64,000 nt of DNA from Paragonimus westermani (taxonomy: Eukaryota; Platyhelminthes; Trematoda; Plagiorchiida; Troglotrematidae), in assembly GCA_008508345.1 (NCBI GenBank), contig QNGE01000845.1:127073-191072 (forward strand). Reading direction: 5' to 3'. The translations under genes were made by a program, and so were the position numbers. Within the stretch, counting starts at the first letter, position 1. Every line of letters starts with the position of its first letter. Under the pieces are notes generated by a model. That model had not been told where the DNA came from. It searched no databases and saw nothing but the letters and a program-made list of their open reading frames with translations. Shown one piece after another: positions 35,164 to 48,149 of this stretch.

Positions 35164-35423
35164 AGTCTAGAGATGCCATCACGGTGAGACTGGACCTTGA
35201 CGTGGTGTGACGGCTTGCGCATCTCGATGACCTTTTGGGCTAAACTGGACAGAGTTACTCATACCAGGCAGGCCAACAGGTAGAGGTCTGACAAACCACA
35301 GTCTCCTGGTCCTCCAGGTTGGGGGTTGGAAGATGGTTGGCATCTCTTCCTGAAAAACGTACCATTTNAGTTAAGCATTTGTGTGAACCACTAATGTATT
35401 GCTGTCTATAATGATGATGATGA
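35164..35423 (+). mobile_element. Deletion derivative of the CR1-like element (both ends only)
   Basis: 35164-35367 matches the 5' region of the minus-strand CR1-like element (27.39-27.54 kb), including GGTCTGACAAACCACAGTCT and AGGTTGGGGG. From 35369 the sequence jumps directly to the family's 3' end: hairpin 35378-35394, CTAATGTATTGCTG and GATGATGATGA tail. A single N (35368) sits exactly at the joint. It is either a real internal-deletion copy without any coding part or an assembly collapse of a longer copy. Confidence 0.65.
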
Positions 35424-35483
35424 GGTGAACAAATGTTAGTTATGGTTGTTAGAATAAATAATGATGTTTTGTGACTCGAATTG

Positions 35484-35640
35484 GAAGTTCAAATGTTCGG
35501 CTGCTCGCCGAGCTTAGTCTTTAGGTTGCAAACGTTTCAACCCCGGACGAAGTGACATCGCCATTGTGTATTACTTTGAGCTTGTAGGTTTGAGTGCGGA
35601 GTTTGGTGAAGTTCGATGTGTGCATATACTTACTTGCGAA
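35484..35640 (-). repeat. Dispersed repeat, worn copy
   Basis: It contains GCTTAGTCTTTAGGTTGCAA followed by ACGTTTCAACC and, further on, TTTGGTGAAGTTCGAT, matching 50236-50375. The minus strand carries the GTTGAAACGTTTGCAACC version. Confidence 0.5.
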
Positions 35641-36849
35641 AGTAGATCGACTCTATGATTCGGATTCCGGTTGGTCACTTTTGGGTACTTCCGATCAGTC
35701 GGAATTCGGGTCAAAGGGTTTCCTCCATTCCGTGCATAAGAGCAGACATTAATCAACTTTCACCAACCTCCATGCTGAAATCCCAACGCAATATTGATGT
35801 CGTCACGTTTGGTGAGGTAACTGAGACACGAGTCGCGACGGACAACCAAATAACTAAAAGTTGTTTCATACGTGCACTATTACAGTTATGCGGCACATGT
35901 AAAATATGTGTCAGATATGCCTTTCTTTGTTTCCCATTTGCTTGTTTTCTAGACTAGATGCAAGCTCGCTCGGATAGATGTACAGCGTTTCAGTCTCTGC
36001 CAGTTTAGCTGCGCCAGCCAGTGTTTGAGGACACTGAGCGTTGCGCAACGTGATCACCACCCACTGCAAGATCAGAAACAGCGCAATTGTTCCAGATTAA
36101 AGCACAGTCTTGGAAACAGTTCCCAATCGAGAGCTAATGGCCATATGGTAAATCCCTGATCATATTTGTCTTGGTGACGGTGGTCGTCAGGTGGCACATT
36201 AATGACGAGAGTGCAAACATTAGTACTCACCGGAAACAGACTGTCATCAGTCCATAGTAGCAACAAGCGTTACCCATTATCTGTTCACTGAGTACCGTAA
36301 CAGTGCTGACCACCCTAGTCAGTGACGTCAGCAGCAAGACTGCCCACTTGAATGTTTAATCCACCAGTCAGTACTACAAGGTCCGCGTGCTGTGCGGTAT
36401 GCAGAAGGTTAATTAGCTTGTGATGAAATGCATTTTTGACCGTTCTGGTCTACAGTCTGTGGGAATGTAGGTTGAAATAGCAAACAAATGATGAAATTAA
36501 TGGATGCCACTTCATGTTATAACCTAACATTTGATTTTGGTTGTGTAAAGATCGACGATGAGGGGCATCCCGTCAAGCAATGTCTTCTCTGCGTGTAAGT
36601 TTCGGGGCAATTCCAACAGCTGCTTGGCCAGTGGATCGAACCGCAGGGTCTTTAGACAAACGTACAATGTGCGAGCACTGTGAAGCAGCCAACGAAGTTT
36701 GAAGGTGCACCACTCTGCCAGAATCCTGAAGCTGTATTCCAGCAGGGTAGTACATGTTGAAGATACGTGTATCCACTGTACATCGAAGAGCAGCTCAGTA
36801 ACTCATCTGCGTAAATATTCGGGTAATGAAGGTTACAATCTTAATTTAT
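35641..36849. other. No recognised gene
   Basis: A 67-codon minus-strand open frame (36776-36573) with no motif lies next to the PLE end. Nothing else was recognised. Confidence 0.4.
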
Positions 36850-38940
36850 GTCCGGGGAGCCAGTAAAGAGTTGTAGAACATGGAAGTTTGTTTTTAAGTT
36901 GTTACATGATAACGGGTGTTGAACGGAAACTGACCCACACTTGGGCGGCAAGGTAGATTGTTCCGACTGAATTTCTGAGCTTCCTTGAGATAATTTCGGC
37001 CGTGGGATCTACCTTGTAAGGCAGTTCAATAGGGGGTTTCAACCCTACCGCCTGCATCGCCTTCTGAATGAAACGCATTGGGTGGCCATTCTGCATGAAC
37101 ACTTATTGTAGGAAGTCTAGTTCAGCTTGTAAAGTGTCAGAGGTGCAGATCATTAATGCACTACCTGTCAGGCATCGTATGAGATTTCGCTTTTGACTCA
37201 GCGAAACGAAACCGTCAAAGTGAATGTACTGGCTACTCCGCGTCTGTTTTCTGTACACAGTTCGTCGGATTGAACCATATTCTCTTCTTATTATGCCAAC
37301 GTTCAAAAAATTTATTTGATCATTGTTCTCTGACTCCTTGGTAAATTTAACACTGCTATGAGCGGAGTTAAAAGCTGTCATAACTCTGTCCATGTTAGCA
37401 TTCTCGTTGATGACCCAAAAAATATCATCAACATAGCGTTTGTAAAACGTAAGTTGTTCAGTGATCGTACTCAATTGGTTAGCCTCCAGTTTGCTCATGA
37501 AAACGTCAGCAAACAGGAAACCTAGATGTGAGCCCATTGTCACGCCATCTCTCTGTCAGTAGATTACACTGTTGAACAAAAACTGAACGTTACTTGTACA
37601 GAACACTAGCAGTTCTCTCAGTTCATCTTTTGGGATGGCCACATGTTTGTTGTTACGCTCGGTGTAATCGCACAAGTAGTCAATTGTCTGTCGAAGAGGC
37701 ACGTTCGTAAATAGTGAGGCAACATCAAATGTGAACATTCTTTGATTGTTTAGGTTCAGGTCTTGGACTGCGTCAACGAAATGTAACGTATCCTGGAGAC
37801 TGTGTTTTGCTAGATCCAACCTGATGGGTTCGAGCAGACCGGCAAGCCCTGTGATCAGAACACGATAATGTGAGTTGCACATATCTAAGATGGGTCTCAA
37901 AGGCAAGCCTGCTTTGTGCACTTTCGGCAGACCGTATAACCTAGGGATTATTGTTCCAGTGGGACGGATGCGCTCGAAAGTGGCCGGATCAATTATCCCC
38001 TTCTGTTTCATCACACGCAACGTTTTAGATATCGCATTATCTATAACTGCGCGTATCTTCATGAATTTTGAGCTATCAGCTAGTATCTCGTTCATTTTGG
38101 TAACGCAAACAATCCTGTCCATTGAGACAGCTGTTCCTTTATCCAGTGTGGACAGCATTATACGCTCGATCTTTTGTAAACACTTCAATGCATCTAGATA
38201 CTGCTTCGTCAAGAGCTGTTTCACTTGTAGCGTGTAGTTTAGATACTGGTAGCACGAGTTCACCAACGTTGAATCCAGTCTTTCGTTGTTTAAAGATGAC
38301 GATGGATTTAGGGCAGCTAACTGATCATACAAATTTTCAAATTGAACTTCTAAATCAAGTTGGCTGTTCTTACAACGTGGACAACAAAAATTAGGTCCTA
38401 GTGACAGTGCCTCAAGCAAAATTCTGTTCAAATTCAAAGTGAAGAAGTTATGAACATAACGCTCGGGATTATTATTATTTGTTCGTTTACTCATTATTTA
38501 TTGATTTACTATTTAGTATTTATTTATTTATTTCGGAAATTTGGCGCACGATTTCACAGGTCGGCCATTCTGATATCCATTCGCCTAGTTGCAATACTGT
38601 TAGCTGACATCTCGAAATCTGCACGATCGTTTTCCAACAACTCATCCAATATACCCCCACACTGGGCTTGCTTCCGCTCCACCTGTCGAACATTTTCTGC
38701 TATGGTGTCCCGCTCGCTGTCAGCATGCCGACTAGGTGCAACGGCTGTTGGATTGATACGATTAAGTCCCAAGATTCTCCAGTAGTGTTTCAGATACTGG
38801 CCGTTTTCGATGCACTGAGTCAGGAATCGAATTTTTGTTCTGGCTTCGACAAGCTTCGTATAAAACCTCAGCTAACTCCGAAGTTCTTTCAATACGATCG
38901 GGTCCTTGGATTGTTTAATCCGTTCAAAAATACCCATTGA
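36850..38940 (-). pseudogene. Penelope-like element reverse transcriptase, best preserved copy
   Basis: On the minus strand an N-terminal block (RTKIRFLTQCIENGQYLKHY, about 38860-38780, and a 72-codon frame to 38554) is followed, after a frameshift in AT-rich DNA, by one long frame from 38494 to 36902 with only two nonsense codons (TGA 37556-37558, TAA 37103-37105). Landmarks are LNRILLEALSLGPNFCCPR, RLYGLPKVHKAGLPLRPILD, FTFDVASLFTNVPLRQTIDY, VTMGSHLGFLFADVFMSKLE, the intact catalytic YVDDIFWVI (about 37435-37410), NFLNVGIIRREYGSIRRTVY and NGHPMRFIQKAM. The frame ends before the GIY-YIG domain, which I do not find; the copy seems cut off near 36850. Confidence 0.85.
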
Positions 38941-41900
38941 AGTCATGAGAACGACAGAGTAGCGCAAAAGAATTGTTCTCTGTGTGTGATCACCAGGCTA
39001 ATTAGAACACAATAAATAACACAGTAAACACAATAAATATGATAAATAAAATACCACGTATGTTTGATGAGGTATCATTCGGTTCCGTTGCGAACAACAA
39101 GTAAGACAAGTCTCTTTGGTGTTCCAGAAGACAGAATTGTGGGGAGTTATTGAGTAGGAAACCCTTTAACAAATAGGGGGGTGGAGTAAACTTTTGAGGT
39201 GTGGTTATGTAAACTTAGAGGGAAACCGGAAGTCGACAGTTCCTTCAAAGAGTTGTGATGGCAACATGGGGTGAAATTAATTACCAGAAAAAGCCTAATA
39301 AAGTAATGTTTGTTGTGTGGGTCAGATAATTCCATTTTGTCCAGGCTGTAGAAAAAAGTTGATCTGGTGAGCGTAAACGAGGACCTTCGGTTCGACATCT
39401 TAATCCCTCAAGGCAACGGAACGAAGTACGATGTCTACAGTCCGAATAGGCGCCGGCGACCAGTAATACGGCTCTTACTCCATTCGGACTGAGTATGTAC
39501 ATTCAAGACGAACAATCCCCTTCCAGTGTGGATGCGGCGGAATTAACCCGATCGTTGGAAGGTTCACTAGGGCAGGTGGATCTGGGGTAGAAGATTTACC
39601 AGTCCAGTACAAGTACTGGGACGGCTGCCTCCTGTTTCCAGTAGCCAGTAACTGAATTAGTTCATACGCATTTCGAATGGGATACAGTCGCTTGAAACAC
39701 ACAGTGCACCTTCGTGCCCGTTGGAGCCGAGGTTCATCGCGGTGATTCGTACGTGTTCATCGGAAATTGTCCGTGGCTGGCAGATGCCGAAAAGTTCCGC
39801 GCGCCATAAAGAGAGCGTGCTGGACAGATAACATGCCATTCGGAAGTATATTTGCTCCCGTTAGGGGATTAGGAACTCTTTTGCGCTTAGTTGACGTGCA
39901 CCAAAGAGCTTATATGGTATTTTATAGAAAACCAGGCTACCACCCGTGAATCTATCACATTTTGGGAATGTGTTAAGAACGAACGACCACACTAGGCTAC
40001 TTATGATTAGTCTGATGGGGACACACATTGAGATATGGCGGTAACCGAGGGAGAATACAAGAAAAATTTTGAAGTTCATCCAGGCAAGAAATGGTGCTGT
40101 TCCTACGTGAGCCCTTCATTTTCAACGTTGGCGTCCATGGATCAGCGTTATATGCAACTGAGTGTTTTTATTCGAGATGCTGTTGAAACCCAGACGGTCT
40201 GTGTCGGTTTTCTGGATGAACTGTCCGTGTTTCACCCGCGTTCCAGTCTCACAGTGGTAGTTCTACCACCCATGATCTATTACCACTCATTTGCCCCGGA
40301 AACCCCAGCTATTTCTCGTGTGAAGTACCGTTCTTCAGTCCGCAATCTGGGTCACGCCTGGTAGCACTCAATTACAGAACCGGCATATTACATGTTTTCT
40401 AGAATAGTTGCAGAATATCAGTAAGGCTTTCCGGTTGACTACAGTTACCACGGTGAAAAACAAATCCATACTGTCTGAGCTCTTGGCCCTGGTCGTTAGG
40501 AGATTGCATGAAGGCTGGGTAGCTCGAATAGTCTATGGAAAACATGCGTTGCGTACTAGCCAGGCGAGGGGTGGAAGTTAGAGCAGTGTTCAGTCTATAA
40601 AAATCACGACATTCCACGGCATATGTTTATTCTCTGTTCGTTGCTACCACACCATAGCGGCCTATTGACCATTAATGTCCTACATGATGAGGCGGGACGA
40701 TTCGACCCGGACAATTTTCCGAGGGGTTGGCCATTGTTTATGGAGCTGTCTCCACCTGAGGTGTGTGCTATGTGTGGATTCTAGTGGGTACGTTCAGGAT
40801 GTTTCAAGTTACGAGGTGAATAATTTTTATTGTTGATTGTTGACTTGATTTTCTTCGGAAGTTGGTTCCGTTGCCCAGCATATTGACGGATTGAACGGTG
40901 GGCTGCTGTGGACCTTGTTGGAAACTGTCGAGTGATTCGTTTTTGAAATCAGATATTATCGCATCAAGTGAACGAGAAGGGGTTGATCCACTGACGCTTG
41001 GGTGAGTTCATCCGATGTGGTGTGGTTAGTAAAGAAATTGTCTCGCCATGTAAGGGGGTTCCCTACAACTGTCATGATGCTGGAGACGCTCGGTGAGCGA
41101 ACCGTGTCAGGGCAGAAGTAAACATATTTCTTTACTAATAACTGTCGTGTCACGCTTACGGCCATAACAAATGACTACCAGCTTTGTTGTCCGAGTGTTG
41201 ATTTTCACGTTGGCCAGCTCTAGGACTCTAACTGCAGCTACATGCTTCTTTGAGAGAAGTCGGATCCCACACCAGCAGCATTATGTAATCAGAGTGGTTG
41301 TAAGTGTTGACCAAATAATCGTGCGGCTGGTGATCAAGTTCAGGCCTGTTTAACGCAAGTAATTCGTCTATTGCCATTGTGGATAACGGGAGTGATATGG
41401 ATCACACAGTGAACTACGGCGATAGGATCCGAGGGAAAAAGCCGTCCAGTCTGACTGGAAAGTTTTAATAAGGTTTGCGAAAGTAGTTTGCTGGGGACAG
41501 AAGAACACCGAAAGCATGGAGTGGTACGGGATAAAAATCTTGTGCAGTTAAATCGAGCGCCTTTAACACATTGGCGGTATTTGTACACAGACTGGAAGAT
41601 GTTAAGTAGAAATTCGGAAGCAGCCCGTTTAGTACTGAGATCGTTTCGAGGTAGCTACTGTGGTTCAGAACTGTTAAGGGGAAATCGGATGATTACAAGT
41701 GTGTTTCAAAGGTCGATCAGTACTTTATTGAAACAGTGTACCAGTTTTGAAGATATTGGAATAGGTTTTAGAAAGCTAGGGGAAGTTAGATTGCATTATT
41801 AACACATGTGGATTAGACAACTGTCCACCGGTACAGAGGAGACGAAATATTCTACAAAGACATTTGCTTTCACACACTTCACATATTTTGGCAGTAGCAT

Positions 41901-42743
41901 GTCTAAACCTGGAGTGTGATCCTTTATAGACTTCCCAGTGCGGAATATGTTTTCTTCGATGCTCGAATAGACGAGGACCATCCCAGGGGCTGAATCATAA
42001 GAGATAGTTATTCAGCCACGTGTGACTGAACGGAAGATAGCTGATAACAGCATTTGTTGGAAATCGGGAGACCGTGACTCTCTCTCTCTCTGTAGGCTTC
42101 TCAGCAGTATCCGGAAAAACCTACACAGGCTGAATGATTCGTCCGTTGGCAGTACAGTGTTTAAACTACTTAGTTGGCATTCCACATCTGTTTCCCGGTG
42201 GTTTAGGCTCTCGTTACCATAAGAACACGTTGACAGATGACCGTGAGCCACATGTAAATGCTAATTGGTGACTTTTACCAGTTTTATGGGGAATTTGTCC
42301 ACATGGGGACCAGTTGGCAGCGATCAGCAGTTTGTTCCTACTTACGGAAGTTTCACCATTCGATTTGAGTTAAGCCATCTCAATTCACATCAAACAAGTA
42401 AACCATTAGGAGTATTCTATATGTGTAAAATCCACATTCGACAAGGAGTTCGGCTGTGAGTTAGTAGATCCGTCGGTAGTGAAAGTGAAACTTACCTGCG
42501 AGTTTAGCGCATGTGAACGCGCCCGACCACTCTCGAGTGACCGACCTGGGTAACGTAACTGAAACTCATGATGGAGTTCACGCCAGTTGGGCTACAATGG
42601 CACCACACCTCTTCGAACACTCTTAGAGAAGATGCCCAGTCCCGTTGAGTGTCTGTATTCCGTTCTACTCCGCCGATACATCGATGAATTTGATTAAACG
42701 CCCACAAACTAGCATTGGATTTGCATGTCTGGCCATATTCTGT
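38941..42743. other. No recognised gene
   Basis: About 3.8 kb with short ORFs; the one starting at 40035 is listed separately. No transposon landmarks seen. Confidence 0.4.
40035..40364 (+). CDS. Unassigned ORF, 109 codons
   Basis: It begins with ATG (MAVTEGEYKKNFEVHPGKKW). Composition is unremarkable, with no signal peptide, membrane segment or motif that I recognise, and no neighbouring gene gives context. It could be a chance frame or an exon. Confidence 0.15.
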   Translation: MAVTEGEYKKNFEVHPGKKWCCSYVSPSFSTLASMDQRYMQLSVFIRDAVETQTVCVGFLDELSVFHPRSSLTVVVLPPMIYYHSFAPETPAISRVKYRSSVRNLGHAW

Positions 42744-42855
42744 ACAGATATGTACCTGATATACAGATTGGGAATAACACAACGTTTCGAGCAAGTTGTA
42801 ATACTCNTCATTCGTACTACATTTGGTGCGGATATCTTACAACAGATATGTACCT
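42744..42855 (+). mobile_element. PLE end-only insertion with 14-bp target duplication
   Basis: ACAGATATGTACCT occurs at 42744-42757 and again at 42842-42855, bracketing 84 bases. The inner left part (ACAGATTGGGAATAACACAA through GTTGTAATACTC) matches the palindromic insertion at 49329-49378. The inner right part (TCATTCGTACTACATTTGGT, GCGGATATCTTA) matches the reverse complement of 49262-49291. A single N at 42807 joins the two parts, exactly where the other copy enters its palindrome. Confidence 0.7.
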
Positions 42856-45800
42856 CTTGAAGTTCTTTTGTTCTGTAGGATCCCGAAGGGGTGCTGACGG
42901 TATCTGCGGTTTTCTGATCGATCATGACCAGTATTTTGAAACCAGGTACAGTATTTTGCGCTACGTTAGGTTGCTGAACCTTTACCCAATCAAGGTTTGC
43001 ACTGAAATTGATTAGTGGGCGCCTGAATGTAAGTCACCGCGCTGACTGTTACCGTTGCTAGCGTTACATTGAAAACAGTTTAGCGTTCTATCAGATTCAG
43101 TTAATTTTAAGGGGAGTTCAAACACCCAAGGATGTTGCCGCGCGCCATTATCGATAACCAAATGACAATTTGCATGTGAAACGGGGATGATTATGTGTAG
43201 TTTTGTGAATGATGTGAATGATGAATATTTCGACAAGCTACCAGTAAGATAAATGTGCTTCAGAGTTCAACTGTACGTTCAAACTTACAAAATCCGTGAA
43301 ACGGAACCAAAATTATAAGTAAACGAGAGAGACATTTGTGTGACGCGGTGCGGATATTGCGTCGGTTAGTATGAGATGAAGTGCATCATTGCACGTAGGT
43401 TATCTTAGGACGTTGAAAATCAATCAATATAGCATGCCCGAAAGCATGGGGATGTTACTGACTTGATTTTCTTCAGGAGGAAACGTGTGCAAAGTGATCA
43501 ACTAACAGCAAACTTTCGTCAAACTTATTGTGACATTTTCTGCCTTCGATGTGGTTGGACTTCCTATAATACATGACTTGCAAGACGCTGCTTTTCATGC
43601 GCAGACTGAAAATTTTTCTGTTGCTGTTCACCTCGGCAAGTGGCTGGAGTCTTCAAATAAAACAAAGCCCCTTTCATATAGGTCTGCTTCATTGAACGTT
43701 AGGATCGGATGATCCACAATCGTGAGCTAAGTCCGATAGAGAGTTTGTGGGGCTAGTCAGCTTGATGAGTATACATAGCCGCGAAGGTGTGTGCCTCGAC
43801 AACCGAAAATGAAGGTGTTTCGCACTGGAAGTACAGTCAACCAATGGATTGAATCGTTGAAGCGAAATTTTTCTGAAAGTGCCGCACATAAGGCACCGGA
43901 CAAGTTCATCGCTGCTATCTTCCATACTTTTGCGCATACTTCAATATCTATAAGTGGTTTTCGAACAAAATTCAACCCGGAGCTCTTCAACAAGCGTTGT
44001 TCGTTGTGAAAAATCCGGACTTCACCTAGACACAAGGCAGTGACGGAAATGGCATGCACAGACTTGGCAAGTGCTTTGCCAGGTGAGTTACGAAGTCATG
44101 TCAGAAACCTACAAAATTCACATTTGGATATGGTTACTCACCTAGCCCACTGTCTCATGCAATATTCATCAAATGACCCAGCGAACTGACAGTCTAAGCA
44201 GGATTTCCTGAGATCCGCTGACATACCAAGGCCCGGTGGAACGGTCTGTTTGTACAAAATGTGCTGGTTGGTTTCATTATTAGGGTTGGAACATTTATCA
44301 GCTGTTTTTATGGTGTCAGTGCTCGTTTGCAACATATTCTGTTTAGTTGACACTTGATCACCAGCCGTTGTGCCTCAGCTTAAAGGCTAACTGATTTTCT
44401 CTTGTCGGTTGCAGAACGTGTCGGGGTTGGTTGCTTTCCGTCAGTGCGCTTACCGTTGAGGCCACGGTTGACAATGCGTATCAAAGTCCAGTTTTGATTA
44501 CATACAGCATCATACGCACACACAATGCCAGAATGTTCGATGAACTTTTGACCGTAAATGCAGACAAACGTACACAGCATGAGCTCCAACTGTATCGAAT
44601 AATTGTGTCAGCGTGGTTGCATAATGCGACCACAAGGATTACAGTGTTTACGCAACAGCTACGTGGCTGTGATCAATAAACGAACAATCAATGGTCAATC
44701 GTGTAAGAATTTTGGAACGCACATTGGCTTACCGGTTAACACAACGGGGGTGGAATACTGATTGTCGTTATGCTTCCTTGTTTTGCGCATGAACGAGAGG
44801 ACATCGAAGTACATGGAAAATATGAGCTGCAAGAAATGTAATGCGTACGTCCAGCGTGACTAAATCCATGAGTACGGTTTAGTTTTGTAAGCGCCAAAAT
44901 AGACTGATTTGCCTTCAGACCGGATTGTGTCTGCGAATCAAAGCAGAATTTACTATTTCGTGTGAAGGTCGAAAAGCAAATTGCATGACAAGCGATCTCT
45001 GAATTCAAAATAAAAGTCGTGAAAATAAAAAAAATTGTTTGAAAAACGTTGACCACTTTGCAAGATGTATGTTCAGACAACATTTCGTCCGTCCATCGCA
45101 ATTACATAAGAGAAACGAGATTCAAACGTATGAATTTATGAACGTTCACAGACAAACTATGAATGACAAAAAGGAATTCAGTTCAAGAAACAGATGTCAT
45201 GTGACTGAATAACCGCAATTGGCAGTAATGGATGCAGAAAGTGAAAGAAAAGTGTGTAGTACACGGAACAGCATGCGATTAGGAGTTCGTGTCGACAAAC
45301 TGAACAACTACTGGAGATTAGTGTGTGTATAAGCAATTAAAGTGCACTAAACCGGCGGAATATGGCAAGTGTAACATGGATCCTGCAAGAACTGAAGAAG
45401 TTGAAAGAAAGTAATCGAAATAAGAATGATGTTAAACCTTTATAAAGTATTAACAGAGTTGTGACATGTTTGCGAACACTTGTTGTGAGAACAATGCGCG
45501 CTTTCGAATAATGTATTGAAAACACCTAGGAACTCGTTGAAGCGTTTTTTCCCACTGGTTGATAAATAACACGGAACAATTTTGCAGAATCTACCCGGTG
45601 ACCGAATTATTTTAAGTCCTTTGTTATTGCATAATTCGCCATTTCACTTTTGGCATTCAGAAACCGTCGGGGGGGGGTATGTTCCGAGCTTCTGGTATGG
45701 TGAACCTTCACTGTGCAACCAACGTATTAAAAATAGCAGGTAAGGACAGATCCATAAATATTGTTGAACTCAAAGTTAGAACCATTCGGTAGCATGTTTT

Positions 45801-47049
45801 CACCAGAATGATGATCTCACCATACCGCATTGGAACCGTGGATTGTTCAACGGACTGGTCAGGTGTACTGACTTTGTTCGCTCAGGGTTACCGTCAGACG
45901 ACTATCGTTAACAAAGAGGATTCAGAGTTGGAATGAGGCGAATGTACACAGTGAACTGCTGGATGTATCTAAATCTTTATCCAGGTTGAAGTCAGACACT
46001 ACACTGTGCATATACAAGAACCAAGTGCCTTTTATCAACCACGTTGGGATGACGTGATAGGCAAGACTAAGTGTCATATCTGGGTGCTATCCAAAGCTTA
46101 TCACGAACACGTAGTCTACATAGTTGATTGCCAGAGAGTGACACAACAAACAAGATGGCAGCAGCATGTAGTATCAGTAAGATGCACCAACCGCAATGGG
46201 GTTGATAAATTACACAGAAAAGTAAAAACCGTGCTGTAGCAAAGAAAGTAAAAAATAGAGTACTAAAACGCACGACAGTTTTTTAATTCTTTGAACTAAC
46301 ACGGGTTTAAGGTCAGAGTGTTGAGTCGTAATAAGAAAATGTTTCACCTGCCAATGATACGGCACTTTTGATAGAACTTATACTGAAAATCTTATTGAAC
46401 TAAGTATTTATAAATTAACCAACTGCACTGTACGCAACAAAAAGCACACCCCAGACACAAAGAAAATTTCCAGTCCTAACACTCAGAACCAAAACTTATT
46501 TACAGATTTCACATATGCTCAGTCTACAGTGCGTCAGCAAATTCTTTGGACTTTGTCTTTGGCTTCGGTTGTTGTGACAGACTGGTCCGAAATGGACCCG
46601 CTAACAGAGCTACCTTCGAGAGCGTTCACCCTTAACTCGCCGGACGAATTCGCGGAATCAGGGGCGACTGGTGAAAAATGCAAAGAAAATAGATACAGGG
46701 CTAAACTGACTCCCGATAACAAGGATTTTCGGCCAATTCATCCAGTTTCCCAAAGCAGTGAATGACCGGTACATTTACATTTTGTGTACGCAGTAGCAGA
46801 ACATTATGAAATTATACCCCGCGCACCTTTGTGATCCATTAAAATGACCGGCTACCATTAACTGGATGGACGTGAGTAACTTGTACAACAAAGCGGTACT
46901 TGCCTACCTTGTATCTAGTGGGGATGCGGAGCTCTGTTAGACAAATGCGACACAAATCTAGAGGTGAACGTGGGTTATCAGGGCACCTTCTGAAGCGTGG
47001 CGGTCCAGTTTAAGAAACTACTTTGTTTTGTTTGGTTTACTCTATCTGA
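42856..47049. other. No recognised gene
   Basis: About 4.2 kb with scattered short ORFs on both strands and a G9 run near 45669. A 73-codon frame at 43791-44009 is faintly gag-like but not assignable. Confidence 0.4.
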
Positions 47050-48078
47050 GAGCAGGAACCAATCTTTCAAGATGCCACGGATACCTCATTGTACCTCCGT
47101 TTAAACGTAGGGTGATCGATCAGATCACCGGCAGTTATCGGGGTATTAGTCTGCTGATCTGCGCTGGAAAACTAGTAACAAGAATTCTGCTGAACTGAAT
47201 TAATGTCCAAGTTCTGGATATCACTGTTAACGAACAGCAGTGCGGACTCCGAACTAGTCGTAGCAGGACTAACATGTTAAGAGCTGCTCAACAGATTCAA
47301 GAACAGTGTCGTGAACGTTGTCTGTCGCCCTTATGGATTTTCTAAAGCTGTTCGAGTCTGTGAGGCCTGAAACACTGTGAGAGGCTTCTGAGAAGTTTGA
47401 ATGTACAGGTACGACCCCTCGGCTTAATTAGAATAGTGCATGTGGAGATTAAGCCGAAGACGCAGGCGTGTGGATTGACTTCTGAGTATCTTGATCTTAC
47501 TACAGATCTGAACCCCTTGTATTACATTTGATCGCATTGCCAGCAGTTGCCTTTCAAAACTGAGAGGACGGTGTTCAAGTCGAATACCGCACAGTTGGTC
47601 ACTTGCCGAATATTCGACGTTTCACACCCCATATCTGCACATATTGTTTGTAGACGACGGTGCGCTATTTACATAGCGACGTAGAAATTCTACGACTGAC
47701 CGCGGCATCTGTAATTTGTTCGGATAACATGCATGAAAGGCTGTTTCCTTTAAGCCTTCAACAGGCAAATATGCTATGCCTACAAGTAGAATCCACGTCA
47801 ATGGGGACATTATGGACAGTTGCGCAGAATTCGGCTACTTGGCTAGCAAACTGTCGACCGATCTGTCAATGGATCACGACTTAGCAGCCCACATCTCGAA
47901 CAGTAACTTTGTTTTCGGATGTCTTGAAAAGTCCATCTGGAATAACCGCAGTCTGGTGATGACAACAAAACCGCTTGTTTACAGCGCAGCGTGTCTGTTT
48001 ACTCAGTCGTGCTGTGGTGAACTTCAGAAATCGTGGCAGCGGCATCCAGACCGCTTCCATTGGCAAATGAAAAGATGA
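47050..48078 (+). pseudogene. Non-LTR retrotransposon reverse transcriptase, heavily decayed
   Basis: Plus-strand frames yield, in order, PIFQDATDTSLYL, SYRGISLLICAGKLVTRILL (about 47130-47190), QQCGLRTSRSRTNMLRAAQQ and IQEQCRERC (about 47235-47320), the catalytic LLFVDDGALF (about 47640-47670), and from 47776 SRIHVNGDIMDSCAEFGYLA, SKLSTDLSMDHDLAAHIS, FVFGCLEKSIWNNRSL and KPLVYSAACLFTQSC. This is the palm-to-C-terminus order of a common animal endonuclease/RT family distinct from the CR1-like copies here. Many frameshifts and stops are present, the endonuclease is not seen, and the clade is unresolved. Confidence 0.75.
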
Positions 48079-48149
48079 AAACAAAAGTCTTGTGGCCAAA
48101 AACTGCAACATCGTGATGTTGTCCAACTAGGTCATTCGCCTGGTACTGC

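Noticed and set aside
36573..36776. Continuation of the PLE into a GIY-YIG domain
   Set aside because: No CxC...YIGR-type block is present; similarity to PLE ends near 36850.
43791..44009. Gag-like fragment (QWIESLKRNFSES region)
   Set aside because: The resemblance is vague, there is no zinc knuckle or neighbouring pol, and it could be chance.
44736..45101. 121-codon minus-strand ORF with a hydrophobic segment
   Set aside because: It begins at TTG, has no motif and no context; kept out as probable chance.
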